This document shows, in pieces, positions 28,345 through 39,019 of a DNA stretch of 64,000 nucleotides (positions are counted from its first letter, which is position 1; every line of letters begins with the position of its first letter). Under the pieces are notes generated by a model that was given only the letters and a program-made list of their open reading frames with translations, had not been told where the DNA came from and did not search any database. A program made the translations under genes and the position numbers. Source of the stretch: Gracilaria vermiculophylla (taxonomy: Eukaryota; Rhodophyta; Florideophyceae; Gracilariales; Gracilariaceae); assembly GCA_019155205.2 (NCBI GenBank), contig JAHNZQ020003146.1:267978-331977 (forward strand), given 5' to 3'.

Positions 28345-31014
28345 ATGCTGCGCTGCTCCGCCGCCGCGCGCCTGCGCGCGCTCGCGCTGCGCGCCGACGC
28401 GCGCCCGCGCGCGGTCGCCGCCGCCGCCGCCGCCGCGCGCCGGGTGCCCGCCGTGCAGCCGCCGCCGCCGTGGCCGGCGCCGCCGCCCGTGCGCCTCTGG
28501 CTGCGCGCCGCGCACGCCGCGCCCGCCAACTTGCTGCTGCGCTGCGCCCCGCCCGCGCCGCAGCCCACGCCCGCCCGCGCCGCCGCCGACCGCCAGCCCC
28601 CCCCCGCCCAGGGCGCCGCCCCCGACGCCTCCGCCTCTGAGCCCGACAAGCAGTGCGACGGCGCGCGCGCCGACGGCGCAAAGCACGACGCCAGAGACCC
28701 CAAACCGCCCCCGCCTCACGACGACAATACCAAGAACAACAACAACAACAACAACAATAGCAGCAGCAACAACAACAACAACAACAACAACAACAACTCG
28801 TGGATGGGGCAGGCCGCGCTGGCTGTGTTCGTCATGCTCGGGCTGTCGCTGCTCGGATCGCGCGACCCCGGCCGCGAGATTTCCTTCCAGGCGTTTGTCT
28901 GGGATCTGCTCGAGCCGGCGCTGGTCGACCGCATCGAGGTGGTCAACCGCAGCGTCGCCCGCGTGTATCTGAAGACATCCGCCTCCGTCCGCGCGCACGA
29001 CGTTGGCGTCGAGGCCAGGCGCACGGCGAACAGCGACCGCTCCGCGGACGACTTTGCCAACACTCCCGACCCGTGGGCGCCCGACGCCGCGCACCCCTCG
29101 CACCGCTCCAACTCAAACTCGGCCGCCATTTCCGCTCGGGGCACCTCTGCCAACCCCTCCGAGTCGCCGTTTTACTTCACCATTGGCTCCATTGACACGT
29201 TTGAGAACAAGTTGGAGGCGGTGCAGGAGGACCTTGGTCTGGAACCGGATCAGTTTGTACCGGTGGTGTACACCAAGGAATCCAGTCTAGCCACGGAGCT
29301 TTTGCGACAGGCGCCGTCCATTCTGTTGCTCGCTGTCGGAATCATGGTGCTGCGAAATGCGCTGGGGCAGTTTGGAGGCATGGGCGGCAGCAGGAGCGGC
29401 ATTTTCCAGGTGGGCAAGGCAAACCCAACCGTTGTCAAAGGCAGCGAAAGTGGGTCAAGCGCCGTCACCTTTGCGCATGTTGCAGGCCTGGATGAGGCCA
29501 AGCTCGAAGTTATGGAGTTTGTGGACTTTCTGAAAAATCCCTCAACGTATGAGCGACTTGGAGCCAAGATTCCGAAGGGGGCGCTGCTCGTTGGTCCTCC
29601 GGGAACGGGCAAAACGCTGCTGGCCAAGGCGACCGCAGGGGAGGCTAATGTGCCATTCTTCTCAATGAGCGGTTCTGATTTCATTGAAATGTTTGTGGGT
29701 GTGGGCCCGAGTAGGGTGCGCGACCTTTTCAGTCAGGCTCGATCAAGCGCTCCGTGCATCATTTTCATTGATGAAATTGATGCTATCGGCAAGTCCAGGG
29801 GACGCGGCGGTCTTGCTGGGGGGAATGATGAGCGAGAGAACACGTTGAACGCGTTGCTGGTCGAAATGGATGGCTTCACGTCCAGCTCTGGTGTCGTGGT
29901 TCTTGCCGGTACCAACAGGGCGGACGTGCTGGACAAAGCGCTGTTGCGACCGGGACGCTTTGATCGCCAGATCAGCATTGACAAGCCAGACATGAGAGGA
30001 AGATATCAGATTTTCATGGTTCATTTGCAGCCGCTCAAGCTCAAGGACGAAGCCACAAGTATTGCAAAACGTCTTGCGGCACTGACTCCTGGGTTTGCGG
30101 GCGCTGACATTGCCAACATCTGCAATGAGGCTGCGCTGATTGCTGCACGTTCTGATAAGAACTGCGTGGAAATGGTTGACTTTGAAGCCGCGACGGATCG
30201 AGTTATCGGTGGGCTGGAAAAGAAGAACAAGGTGATATCTAGGAAGGAGAGAGAGATTGTGGCGCATCATGAGGCGGGCCACGCGGTGGCAGGGTGGTTT
30301 TTGAAACATGCAGATCCGCTCATCAAGGTTTCGATTATCCCAAGAGGGTCTGCTGCGCTTGGGTTTGCGCAGTATTTGCCAACAGACAAGTTTCTGCAAT
30401 CTGCAGAGCAGCTGAAGGACTTTATGATCGTGGCGCTGGGCGGTCGGGTGGCAGAACAGCTCTGTTTTGGCAGCATAACGACTGGTGCGCAAGACGACCT
30501 GAAGAGGATAACAAGAGCTGTGTACGCTCAGATTACAAATTTTGGGATGAGTGAAAAGGTGGGCAAGGTGTACTTTCCCAGGGCTGGGGAGTCGGGGAAC
30601 CAGTTTTACAAGCCTTACAGCGAGCAAACGGCGCAGTTGATTGATGACGAAGCTGTTCGAATCGTGGACGAGGCGTACGTGGAGTGCGAGAAAGTGCTGA
30701 GTGAGAGACTTGATATGGTGAAGGCGCTGGCGGGCCGTCTGTTGGAGAAGGAAGTGATTGGAGAGGACGACTTGATCGACGTTCTTGGGGATCGCCCGTA
30801 CGCGAAGCCAGCGACGTACGACGAGATTGTCGGGCGCTTCGAGAAGGACCGTAAAGAGCGGACCGGGCACGGCGGGGGGGATGATGATGGTGTTGCGCGG
30901 GATGGTGCGCCAACTGCTCCCATTCCGGTGGAGGGAGCGGAAAGTGAGGGCAAGGACGTGGGGAGAGGGGGACGAGTGACGCCGAGGGGCGATGTGATCC
31001 CTGAGCTAGCCTAG
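28345..31014 (+). CDS. Mitochondrial m-AAA protease subunit (FtsH/AFG3-like)
   Basis: The intronless 889-residue protein is an FtsH-family ATP-dependent zinc metalloprotease. It has an Arg/Ala-rich presequence, an Asn tract (about 130-150, from an AAC repeat), a first membrane helix ([10 protein letters not shown]), an extended inter-helix domain and a second helix ([11 protein letters not shown]). The AAA domain has Walker A G-P-P-G-T-G-K-T (about 417), Walker B I-I-F-I-D-E-I-D and R-P-G-R-F-D-R. The protease domain has the zinc motif H-E-A-G-H (about 642) and G-A-Q-D-D-L-K-R. The [21 protein letters not shown] context is typical of AFG3/Yta10/Yta12 (plant FtsH3/10), so the product is expected in the mitochondrial inner membrane, degrading misfolded membrane proteins and processing MrpL32-like substrates. 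The codon mix shifts from extreme GC at the 5' end to moderate further on. Confidence 0.95.
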   Translation: MLRCSAAARLRALALRADARPRAVAAAAAAARRVPAVQPPPPWPAPPPVRLWLRAAHAAPANLLLRCAPPAPQPTPARAAADRQPPPAQGAAPDASASEPDKQCDGARADGAKHDARDPKPPPPHDDNTKNNNNNNNNSSSNNNNNNNNNNSWMGQAALAVFVMLGLSLLGSRDPGREISFQAFVWDLLEPALVDRIEVVNRSVARVYLKTSASVRAHDVGVEARRTANSDRSADDFANTPDPWAPDAAHPSHRSNSNSAAISARGTSANPSESPFYFTIGSIDTFENKLEAVQEDLGLEPDQFVPVVYTKESSLATELLRQAPSILLLAVGIMVLRNALGQFGGMGGSRSGIFQVGKANPTVVKGSESGSSAVTFAHVAGLDEAKLEVMEFVDFLKNPSTYERLGAKIPKGALLVGPPGTGKTLLAKATAGEANVPFFSMSGSDFIEMFVGVGPSRVRDLFSQARSSAPCIIFIDEIDAIGKSRGRGGLAGGNDERENTLNALLVEMDGFTSSSGVVVLAGTNRADVLDKALLRPGRFDRQISIDKPDMRGRYQIFMVHLQPLKLKDEATSIAKRLAALTPGFAGADIANICNEAALIAARSDKNCVEMVDFEAATDRVIGGLEKKNKVISRKEREIVAHHEAGHAVAGWFLKHADPLIKVSIIPRGSAALGFAQYLPTDKFLQSAEQLKDFMIVALGGRVAEQLCFGSITTGAQDDLKRITRAVYAQITNFGMSEKVGKVYFPRAGESGNQFYKPYSEQTAQLIDDEAVRIVDEAYVECEKVLSERLDMVKALAGRLLEKEVIGEDDLIDVLGDRPYAKPATYDEIVGRFEKDRKERTGHGGGDDDGVARDGAPTAPIPVEGAESEGKDVGRGGRVTPRGDVIPELA
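28735..28797 (+). repeat. AAC trinucleotide repeat inside the m-AAA gene
   Basis: A run of AAC interrupted by AATAGCAGCAGC gives an Asn tract with three Ser in the middle, just before the first membrane helix. Similar AAC runs occur in non-coding DNA at about 41523-41552 and 41716-41741, so this is a general microsatellite of the region. Confidence 0.8.
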
Positions 31015-32001
31015 GCAGCTGAAAGTATTGCATTGTCATAAATATTGTATGCGGACTGCCCAAGCACACGTACATATTGTTCGAACTGGACGTGTTTGTC
31101 GAAGAGCATGAAACAGCACAGGGGGGGGGGGGGGACAAATTGCTCGCACGGGGTGATGTGATTCGTGAGGTAGCTGAAGTACTGTGGCTGAAAGCATAGC
31201 AGTGCGATCAGCCAGTGTTGGATGGTGACTGCGTTTAACACTTTGGTTGTAGTTTGGACACGGCGTGCGTTTATTGTAAAAACAACAACAAACAGTACGT
31301 TTAGCACGATGTGCACACGCGCCGTCGCAAGTGTTGCGCTCAGGTGGTGCTGGACAAGTGGAACGAGTCGCTGCCGCGCGGTGACGAATGGCTACACGCG
31401 CTGTCGAAGGCGCTCTCGTGATTGCAAATGTGGCGGCGGCGGCGCGACGCGACGGGGCGGCGGGCGCGAGCACGACATGCGCACTCGAGTGCTGCTTGTT
31501 ACCTGCGCCGCTCGGCCGTGGGCGCTGAACGCAACATCAGGTGGCGCGCTGAAGGGCGCATGCTCACGGCTTGGCGGCGTCGCGACGCGGTTGCGCTCAT
31601 TGCGGTGGCGAGAAAAGCAATGGCAGCGGGGCAGCCGCGACCGCCGCCGAGCCGCCGTCGTCGCCGTCGCCGTCGCCGCTGGCGCACCGAACGTTTCTCT
31701 CAGCGTGCGTTGCGCAGCCGCACGCGGCGCCTCGCGGCGGCCAAGCGCGGTGCAGCCACAGCTCGGGTGCTGCGGCCGCCACGGAGAGCGCAGAGAGCAT
31801 TTGCGAGCGCAAGTGGCGGCGCTGCGAGGCTTGGTGCCCAAAACGGCGGCAGCCGGTGCGTAAAGCACAAGCGCTCAAAAAAAGCGTCGCCACCGAACAT
31901 CCGTGCGCAGGCGCCCATGTGCGCCAGCGGCGCGGCAGCGCCCCGCCGCCACGCTCCGCCCCCTCGCCGCCAAGCTCGGCTCGGCCCCCTCGCCGCCGCG
32001 C
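31015..32001. other. Intergenic between m-AAA protease and CSA-like gene
   Basis: Contains a 14-G run at 31121-31134, otherwise no repeat of note. Frames on both strands between 31222 and 31868 are Arg/Ala-rich and resemble no family. The sequence rises in GC towards 32001 and probably holds the CSA promoter. Confidence 0.4.
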
Positions 32002-33217
32002 ATGCTGCGCCTGCTGGCGGCGCGCGAGCGCGGCGAGGAGGTGGACGGGCTGGACGACGCGGCCAGCGCGCGCTGGGCCGCGCTGCAGCCCGCGCGCGCG
32101 CGCGCCTTCCGCTGCGCCGCCGTCGGCGCGCTGCACGCGCTCGACCTGGACACGCCCGCCGGCCGCCTGCTGCTGTGCGCCGGCACCACGCCCGACGGCG
32201 GCGGCGCCGTCGCCGTGCACCGCTACCCGCCGCGCGCCGCCGCGCGCCGCCGCGCCGCCGCGCCGCTGGCGGCCGCCGCGTCGCCCGCCAGCGCCGGCGT
32301 GCGCTGCGCGCAGTGGCTGCCGCACGACGCGGCGCTCTTCGTCAGCGCCGGCGCGCTGCGCGCGCGCGCGCCGCCCCACCCCGCCGCCGCCGCCGCCGCC
32401 GCCGCCGAGGTGCGCGTGTGGGACGCGCACGCCTTCCGCGCCGCCGCGCGCGTGCGGCTGGACGCGCCCGCCGTGCGCGCGCTGGCGCTGCCGCGCGCGG
32501 CGGGCGCCAGCGCCGCGCTGGCGGCGGCGGCGCTGGCGGGCGCGCCCGACGTGCGCCTGCTGGACCTGGGCAGCGGCGCCGCCACGCACCGCCTGCCGCC
32601 GCCGCCGCCGCGCGCCGCCGCCGCCGCCGCCGCCGCCGCCGACGTGCGCTGGGCGCCCGCGCACCCGTTCCTGCTGGCGGCCGGCGACGACGCGGGCCGC
32701 GTGCGCCTGTTCGACGTGCGGCGCTCCGGGCGCGCCGCGTGCGTGCTGGAGTTCGACCGCTCGCGCCGGCTGGCCGGCGCGGCGGCGCGCGCCGCCAAGC
32801 GGCGGCGCTCGGCGGCGCGCGGCGCGCTCGGCGGCGCCAGCGCCGCGCTCGGGCTCGGCTGCGCGTGGGGCGCGGGCGCGGGCGCGGCGCGGCGGCGGCG
32901 CGCGCGCGCGCCGCCGCAGCGCGAGGCGGCGGCGGCGGTTGCGGCGGCGGCGGCGGGGCGCGACAGCTTCGGCGCGGCCGCCTTGGTGCGCTTCTCGACG
33001 GACGGCTCGCAGGTGATCAGCGCGGGGCGCGGCACGTCGTTCCGCGTGTGGGACGTGGTGACGGGGCGGCTGGTGGACGAGTTCCACGACGCGGCGCTGC
33101 ACGACGCGGGCAAGGGGCAGCAGCTGGAGATGGCGCGCGACGGGGTGCACATGGTGTGGGGCGTGCGCGGGGCGCTGCACGTGGTGGACGTGCAGGACGG
33201 GCTGATGGTGCACAGCT

Positions 33218-33262
<45 letters not shown>

Positions 33263-33369
33263 GGCGGCTGGGCGCCATGGCGCTGCACCCGCTGGAGGAG
33301 GAGGTGGTGAGCGCGCACGGCAACCAAGTGCGCATCTGGTCGCACGACGCAGACAGCGGCAGCGAGTAA
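32002..33369 (+). CDS. ERCC8: CSA/ERCC8-like WD-repeat protein
   Basis: The 455-residue intronless protein starts M-L-R-L-L-A-A-R-E-R-G, like the CSA N-terminus (M-L-G-F-L-S-A-R-x-x-G). It has WD blades including C-A-Q-W-L-P-H-D-A-A-L-F (CSA: V-Q-W-Y-P-H-D-x-x-M-F), E-V-R-V-W-D-A-H, D-V-R-L-L-D-L-G-S-G and G-R-V-R-L-F-D-V-R-R. CSA is the substrate receptor of the CUL4-DDB1 ligase in transcription-coupled repair. Long Ala/Arg inserts separate the blades, and one loop is an Asp-Gly run from a GACGGC repeat (about 33221-33261). The D-V-R-R motif is the DDB1-binding WDxR-like signature. The assignment rests on the N-terminus and blade order; another DCAF is possible. Confidence 0.72.
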
Positions 33370-33598
33370 AAGGCAACTGTTTCGCAGGCGTGGTGCGGCG
33401 GCGCGCGCGAGTGAAAACGGGTGGCGCAGAGGGAGAGGGTAGCAGCAGTTGGCGTGTGCGGTGGCGGCGGCGGCGGCGAGTAAAAGAGATGGGTTTGTCG
33501 GCGCCCAAAGTGAAGGTTTGTCTTTGTTTGTTTACCAAGCGAGGTGTGGCGCGCGCGTGCGGCGAGCGGTTTGTTACACAAGAGGGCGGGCGGAGAGG

Positions 33599-34443
33599 CT
33601 AGCAGCACTTGGCCTTTTCGGTCTTGGCTTCGTCGGTCGGGGGGTTGATGACAATGGTCTGGGTGGCGTTGGGCGCAAAGTCGCCGCCGGCGCCCTTCTC
33701 AAGCACCTTCTTGGAGCCCAGTCGGTAGATCTCGGACAGGATGGAGCGGAAGGCCTCCTCGACGTTGTTGTTGTCCAGGGCGGAGGTCTCGATGAAGCTG
33801 AGGGCGTTGTCCTGCGAGAAGGCGGAGGCGTCGTCGGTGGTGACGGCCTTGAGGTGCTGCAGGTCGCTCTTGTTGCCGACGAGCATGATGACAATGTTGG
33901 CGTCGGCGTGGTCCTTGAGCTCCTTGAGCCAGCGCTGGACGTTTTCGAACGAGTCCTTCTTGGTGATGTCGTACACGAGCAGCGCGCCGACGGCGCCGCG
34001 GTAGTAGGCGGAGGTGATGGCGCGGTAGCGCTCCTGGCCGGCCGTGTCCCAGATCTGCGCCTTGATGATCTTGCCCTCGCACTGGATGGAGCGCGTGGCG
34101 AACTCGACGCCGATGGTGGACTTGGACTCGAGGCTGAACTCGTTGCGCGTGAAGCGGCTCAGCAGGTTGGACTTGCTGCGCGGCGGCGCGGCACGCGGCG
34201 CGACGCGGCGGGACGCGGGCGGTTAGCAGGCGGCGGCGGCGGCGGCGGCGGCGACAAGGACTGGAACTTACCCGACACCCGCATCGCCGATGAGCACGAC
34301 CTTGAACAGGTAGTCTGCGGGGCGGCGCGCGAGAAAGGCGCTCTCGCGGCGGTGAGCAGGCGGGCGGCGGCGGCGGCGGCGGCGCGGGGGGAAAGGGCAG
34401 AGCGCGCGCGGCACGTACCGTACTCGTCTTCGGAGCGCGCCAT
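33599..34443 (-). CDS. RAB11: Rab11-type GTPase A, three exons
   Basis: Exons 34443-34419, 34314-34272 and 34175-33599 join in frame across introns of 104 nt (GTACGT...GCAG) and 96 nt (GTAAGT, branch TGCTAACC, ...GCAG). The 214-residue product begins [13 protein letters not shown]. It has the P-loop G-D-A-G-V-G-K-S, switch I T-I-G-V-E-F, W-D-T-A-G-Q-E, N-K-S-D and E-T-S-A, and ends in K-C-C for double prenylation. The [21 protein letters not shown] stretch is Rab11-specific. Rab11 controls recycling-endosome and TGN-to-surface traffic. The second intron splits the P-loop Gly codon. It is head-to-head with a second Rab11 gene. Confidence 0.95.
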
Positions 34444-35087
34444 GGCGGAGGCGGCGCCGTCGGGGGCAGGGCGGCGGGCGGCGGGCGGGGAGGGGAGGCG
34501 GCGCTGCGGGGGATGGCGGCGCGCGCGGGCGGGCAGGGCGGCGGTCTCACGCGCGGCGCCTTCTGCACGCAGCGCGCGCGGCGCGGCGGCGCCCCCCCAA
34601 GGCGCGCTCCCCGCGCCCGCTCTCCGAAATCGCACAATGCAAAATGTCAGCGTTCGCGTTCCACGCGCGCGCGCGCGCGCGCGCGCTCGTGCGCACGGCG
34701 TGCGCGGCGTGGCGGCGTGGCGGCGTGGCGGCGTGGCGGGGCGGGACAGCTGGACGGCGTGGGCGCGGGGACAGCGCGGCGACGTGGGCGCGTGGCGCGG
34801 ACGCAGCGGCACGGCGGCGGCGGCGGGCGGAAGGGAAGGAGGAGGGGGGGGGGGCGCGGCGCGCGGCGCGGCGGCGGCGGCGGCGGCGCGCGGCGTGACG
34901 GCGTGCGGCGCTGGCTGCGGGCGACGTTGCGGCGCGGGGCGCGCGCCACTTTTTAAAATTTGTCGCGCCGCTGTTGACGGCGCGCCGCTGCTGAATTCAG
35001 CGCTGTTGACTGCGGCTTCCTCCCGCTTCCCCCCCCCCCCCGCGCCCCGCAGCCGCCCGCGACCGCGCCGCCCGCCGCCCTCTCCGT

Positions 35088-35127
<40 letters not shown>

Positions 35128-35128
35128 A
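34444..35128. promoter_or_regulatory. Shared promoter region of the two Rab11 genes
   Basis: 685 bp between the two ATGs. It has an alternating CG run at 34666-34685, G-rich tracts (34840-34855), a C run at 35031-35043 and a GCC run just before the right-hand ATG. One AT-richer island near 34949-34964 (CACTTTTTAAAATTTG) is the only TATA-like spot. Confidence 0.5.
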
Positions 35129-35888
35129 ATGGCGCGCAACGAGGACGAGTACGACTACCTGTTCAAGAGTAAGCTTTGCCGCGCCAGTTTGCGCAGCCGC
35201 CGGCGCCAGCGCCGCCGCCGCCGCCGCTGACCCGCGCCGTCGTTGCGTGCGTGCGCCGCGCGCAGTCGTGCTGATAGGGGACAGCGGGGTGGGCAAGAGC
35301 AACCTGCTGCTGCGCTTCACGCGCAACGAGGTGGACCTCAACTCCAAGACGACCATCGGGGTGGAGTTTGCCACGCGCTCCGTCCCCATCCAGGGCAAGA
35401 CCATCAAGGCGCAGATCTGGGACACGGCCGGGCAGGAGCGCTACCGCGCCATCACGTCGGCGTACTACCGCGGCGCCGTGGGCGCGCTGCTGGTGTACGA
35501 CATCACCAAGCGCAACACGTTTGAGAGCGTGGGGCGCTGGCTCAAGGAGCTCAAGGACCACGCCGACGCCAAGATCGTGGTGATGCTGGTGGGCAACAAG
35601 TGCGACCTGCGCGCCGAGCGGCAGGTGTCGGTGGAGGACGGCACGGCGGCCGCGGCCAAGTTCGGCCTCAGCTTCCTGGAGACGTCGGCGCTGGACGCCA
35701 CCAACGTGGACGAGAGCTTCAAGCAGGTGCTGCAGCAGATCCACAACGTGACCACGTCCAACGTGGTGTCGGGCGCCATTGGCGAGCACGCGCCCGACCC
35801 GCACGGCGAGCCCATCAAGCTGGAGGCGCTGCCGTCGAGGAAGAGCGCCGCGCGCGGCGGCGGCAGCAGCAGCAGCAAGTGCTGTTAG
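35129..35888 (+). CDS. RAB11: Rab11-type GTPase B, two exons
   Basis: Exon 1 (35129-35168) and exon 2 (35266-35888) are separated by a 97-nt intron (GTAAGC, branch CGCTGACC, acceptor GCGCAG). The 220-residue product has the N-terminus [15 protein letters not shown]-loop G-D-S-G-V-G-K-S, switch I T-I-G-V-E-F, W-D-T-A-G-Q-E, N-K-C-D and E-T-S-A. It ends in a Gly/Ser tract plus K-C-C. It is a close paralogue of the divergent gene to the left but has one intron at a different position (after codon 13, against codons 8 and 22 in the neighbour). Function as for Rab11; the two may serve different recycling routes. Confidence 0.95.
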
Positions 35889-35960
35889 TTTGCTAGACGC
35901 CGCTGGCTGCCCGCGCTGTAAAAAACCCACCCACCCACACACGCACACACACACTCGTTT

Positions 35961-36071
35961 TCTCCCTCTCTCTCTCTCTGTCTCTCTCTCTCTCGCTCTC
36001 CTTCTCTCTCTCTCTCTCTCTCTCGCTCTCGCTCTCGCTCTCCTTCTCTCTCTCTCTCTCTCTCGCTCTCT
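35961..36071. repeat. CT microsatellite
   Basis: An almost pure CT tract (TCTCTCTC with occasional G, units such as TCGCTC) directly after the Rab11 B 3' end. A second, CTCTCG-type tract lies at 36178-36270 upstream of LipB. On the + strand both are long polypyrimidine tracts. Confidence 0.9.
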
Positions 36072-36072
36072 G

Positions 36073-36120
36073 GGCACGAGCGCCGCGCGCGGCGGCAGCA
36101 AGTGCCGGTAGCTAGCTAGC
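36073..36120 (+). pseudogene. Duplicate of the Rab11 B 3' end
   Basis: GAGCGCCGCGCGCGGCGGCA followed by GCAAGTGC and a TAG repeats the last codons of Rab11 B (S-A-A-R-G-G, then S-K-C and stop; original at 35845-35888), including the first bases after the stop (CTAGAC-GCC against CTAGAC-ACC). The two copies flank the CT tract. It is a small tandem duplication with no start codon. Confidence 0.75.
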
Positions 36121-36314
36121 TAGACACCGCGCTGATGGGCAAGCGCACAGCACGCGGTGCAAAAATCACTTTATCTGCGCTCTCGCCTCTCTCGCTCTCG
36201 CTCTCTCGCTCTCGCTCTCTCGCTCTCTCGCTCTCTCGCTCTCTCGCTCTCGCTCTCGCGCTCTCATCTCGCTCTTTGTCGGTCACATCTCCCCCAACGC
36301 GGCGCCTCTCGCGC

Positions 36315-37245
36315 ATGCCGCGCGCCGCCGCAGCCGCCGTCGCCTTTGCGCGCGCGCCGCCCGCCATGCTGCGCGCGCGCCCCGCCGCCGCCGCCGCCGC
36401 CGCCGCGCTGCGCGCCGCCTCGCTGCGCGCGCGCCGCCCCATCGCCGCCTCCGCCGCCGCCGCACCCGCCGCCGCCGCCGCCACCGACGCCGCCGCCGCG
36501 CGCACGTGCCGCGTGTTCGACCTGCGCGGCGCGCCCGTGCCGTACGGCGACGCGTGGGAGCTGCAGCACGCGCTGGCCGACGCGCTCAAGGCGGACGCGG
36601 CCGCGCCCGACGCGCTGCTGCTGCTGGAGCACGAGCCGGTGTACACGCTGGGCACGGCCAGCTCGCGCGCGCACGTGCTGTTCGACGCGCGCGAGGTGCG
36701 CCGCGCGCACGCGCCGCGCGCCGGCGGCGGCGGCGGCGGCGGCGGGGGGGCGACGCCGGCGCTGGTGCGCACGGAGCGCGGCGGCGAGGTGACGTACCAC
36801 GGGCCGGGGCAGCTGGTGGCGTACCCGATCCTCAACCTGCGGCGCCACCGCATGGACCTGCACTGGTACGTGCGCGCGCTGGAGGGCGTGGTGATCGACA
36901 TGGTGCGGCGCCACTACGCGCTGGACGCGCGGCGCAAGGCGGGGCTGAGCGGCGTGTGGGTGGGCGAGCGCAAGCTGTGCGCCGTCGGGCTCAAGGTGTC
37001 CAAGTGGGTCACCATGCACGGGCTGGCGCTCAACGTGCGCCCCGACCTGGCGCCGTTCGAGCGCATCGTGCCGTGCGGCGTGCCGCACCGCGGCGTGTCG
37101 TCGCTGCTGCAGCTGGTGGCCGAGCGCGACGGCGCGCCCGCCGCCGCGCGCCGCGTCACCATGGCGCGCGCGCGCGCGCAGCTGCTGCGCTCCTTTGCGC
37201 GCGCCTTTGGCCCGTACCGCCTGCAGCGCGCGCGCCGCGCCGACG

Positions 37246-37276
<31 letters not shown>

Positions 37277-37295
37277 GCCCCCCCCGCCGCGCTAG
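36315..37295 (+). CDS. LIP2: Octanoyl-[ACP]:protein octanoyltransferase (LipB/LIP2)
   Basis: The 326-residue intronless protein has an Ala/Arg-rich presequence of about 60 residues and a complete LipB domain: H-E-P-V-Y-T-L-G, R-G-G-E-V-T-Y-H-G-P-G-Q-L-V-A-Y-P, the Lys-containing V-G-L-K-V-S-K-W-V-T-M-H-G-L-A-L-N-V, and P-C-G-V-P-x-R-G-V-S-S-L with the catalytic Cys. It moves octanoyl groups from acyl carrier protein to lipoyl domains of 2-oxoacid dehydrogenases or the glycine cleavage H-protein. Plants have both mitochondrial and plastid versions, and the presequence does not tell which this is. A Gly tract interrupts the domain before the G-G-E-V-T-Y-H motif, and the C-terminus ends in about 14 Pro. 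It is convergent with the next gene. Confidence 0.93.
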
Positions 37296-37360
37296 CCGCG
37301 CAGCAGCGCGCCCGCGCGCGCCGCCACGGCCGCCGGCGCCCCTTGGCGCGCGCCGCCGCG

Positions 37361-37832
37361 CTAGCCGTCCAGCAGCCCGCCCGTGGGCACCACGCCCGTG
37401 GCCACCGCCCACGCCAGGATGGCCAGCGGCGTCAGCAGCGCCGCCGCGCCGATCAGCAGCCACACGTCCACGCGCCCGCCGTTCTGCTCGGCCCACGCGT
37501 CGGCAAACGTCTGCGACTTTTGCAGCGCCGCGGCGCGCGTCACCTTCTTGGCCGCCGCGCCGCGCCGCGGGCCCAGCCCGGCGCCCACCTCGGGCGCGCC
37601 CGCCATGTCGCCGGCGCGCGCGGCCGCGTACTGCGCGTCGTCGCCGTCGCCGTCGCCGTCGCCGTCGCGGCCGCGCGCCGCGTCGCGCGTGGTGCGCACC
37701 AGCCTGCGGCGCGACGGCGTGCTGTTGGTCACGGGCTGCTTCCTGGCCGCCGGTCGCGGCGGCGGCTGCGGCGGCTGCGGCGGCTGGTCGGGCGCGCCGC
37801 CGCCGCTCATGCGCACGGCGCACACGGCGGGC

Positions 37833-37863
<31 letters not shown>

Positions 37864-37945
37864 GACGCGGCGGCAGCGGCGCGGCGCGCGCCACGAACGC
37901 CGTGGCGGCGGCGGCGGAGGGCGCGGTGGCGGTGGGCGTGCGCAT
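37361..37945 (-). CDS. Predicted plastid single-pass membrane protein, unknown family
   Basis: The 194-residue intronless frame has an Ala/Arg/Ser-rich presequence ending in A-V-R-M-S (about residue 46), which resembles a plastid transit peptide. A Pro/Arg-rich low-complexity middle includes an Asp-Gly run from a GACGGC repeat, followed by F-A-D-A-W-A-E-Q-N-G-G-R-V-D-V-W and a strong membrane helix (L-L-I-G-A-A-A-L-L-T-P-L-A-I-L-A-W-A-V-A) near the C-terminus. I do not recognise the family. It is divergent to the PSB32-like gene, which suggests, but does not prove, a thylakoid or envelope role. The stop codon lies 65 bp from the LipB stop on the other strand. Confidence 0.65.
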
Positions 37946-38170
37946 GTCGGGGGCGCGGCGAGCGAGGTGCGCGCGGCGAGGGCGCGCGCGGGCGGCGGCA
38001 GGCGCGAGGCGCGCGGCGCGTCAAAAGGGGGCGCGCGGCGCGGCGCTGTGCGGCGCGCGCGGCGCCACGTGCGCGAATGGCGCGCGGCGCGGCGCGGCGC
38101 GGCGCTCCAAAGGCGCGGCGGCGCGGCGCGCTCGCGGTGCTGCGCGGGGTGGCGGCGGCAGCGGCGAGCC
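37946..38170. promoter_or_regulatory. Divergent promoter (plastid membrane protein / PSB32-like)
   Basis: 225 bp between the two ATGs, strongly GC-rich, with repeated GGCGCGGCG words (38081-38135). There is no TATA box. Confidence 0.45.
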
Positions 38171-38393
38171 ATGGCGCAGGCGCAGGCGACGGAGGCGGCG
38201 TTCGTGTGCGCGCCGGCGCGGCTGCTGCGCGTGGCGCCGCGGCGCGCGGCGGCGGCGGCGCGCGCGCGTGGCGGCGCGGCGCGCGCGGCGGCGACGCGGC
38301 GCGCGCGCGGCGAGGGCGCAGGCGGCGGCGGCGGCGGCGGCGGGGGCGCGAGGGCGCTGGGGGCGCGCGCGCGCGCGGCGGCGCTGGGGGCGG

Positions 38394-38424
<31 letters not shown>

Positions 38425-39019
38425 CGGCGGGGCGGCGGGCGACGCGCCGGCGGCGCGGCCCGACGCGGCGCTGTTCGACGAGGCGGCGCTGGTGCAGCGC
38501 GGCAGCGCGCAGCTGTTCGAGCGCGCCATGGCGCGCACGCGCGAGCGCAGCGGCGTGGCGGTGCGCTTCGCGCTGCTGCGCGCGCTGCCGTTCGGGCAGA
38601 CGCCCGACGAGTGCGCGGCCGAGCTGGCGCGCCAGTGGGCGCTGGGCGACGGCGACGTGCTGTTCGTGGCGTCGCCGCGGCTGGCGCGCGCCGGCGTGTT
38701 CGTGGGCGCCGCCGCCGCGCGCGTGCTGCCGCCCGACGTGGCGCGCAGCGTGGCCGAGCAGACGTTCGGCGTGCCGGCCGGCGACGAGCGCTACGCCGCC
38801 GCCGTGCTGGACGTGAGCAACCGGCTGGTGGCCGTGCTGGGCGGCGAGCCCGACCCCGGCCCGCCCGCCGTCGCCATCAACGAGAGCGTGCAGACGTACA
38901 AGACCAAGGCCGAGACGTCCGGCTCGCGCCGCAAGTACGTCGCCGTCGTCGCCGTCGTGCTCGTCATCAGCTTTGTGGCGCCGCTGCTGCAGACGTACTG
39001 GTACGTGCGCGACGACTGA
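38171..39019 (+). CDS. PSB32: TPM-domain protein, PSB32-like (photosystem II maintenance)
   Basis: The 282-residue intronless protein has an N-terminal transit-like region rich in Ala/Arg/Gly followed by a hydrophobic Ala stretch (about 75-95), then a TPM domain (L-F-D-E-A-A-L-V-Q, F-A-L-L-R-A-L-P-F-G, G-D-G-D-V-L-F-V-A-S). The C-terminal block is Q-T-Y-K-T-K-A-E-T, a membrane helix V-V-A-V-V-L-V-I-S-F-V-A-P-L-L-Q and Y-W-Y-V-R-D-D. That C-terminus is the hallmark of plastid PSB32 proteins; the related TLP18.3 lacks it in this form. The family is linked to photosystem II repair and assembly at the thylakoid. The start at 38171 has a good context (GCGAGCCATGG). Confidence 0.88.

Noticed and set aside
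31422..33608. Long Arg/Ala/His-rich frames on both strands over the CSA-like gene
   Set aside because: Composition shadows of the GC-rich gene. Only the frame from 32002 shows WD blades.
36178..36270. CT-rich tract as coding sequence (Ser/Leu repeats at the start of LipB)
   Set aside because: An in-frame extension of LipB upstream of 36315 would consist of Ser-Leu repeats from a microsatellite. The ATG at 36315 starts a better presequence.
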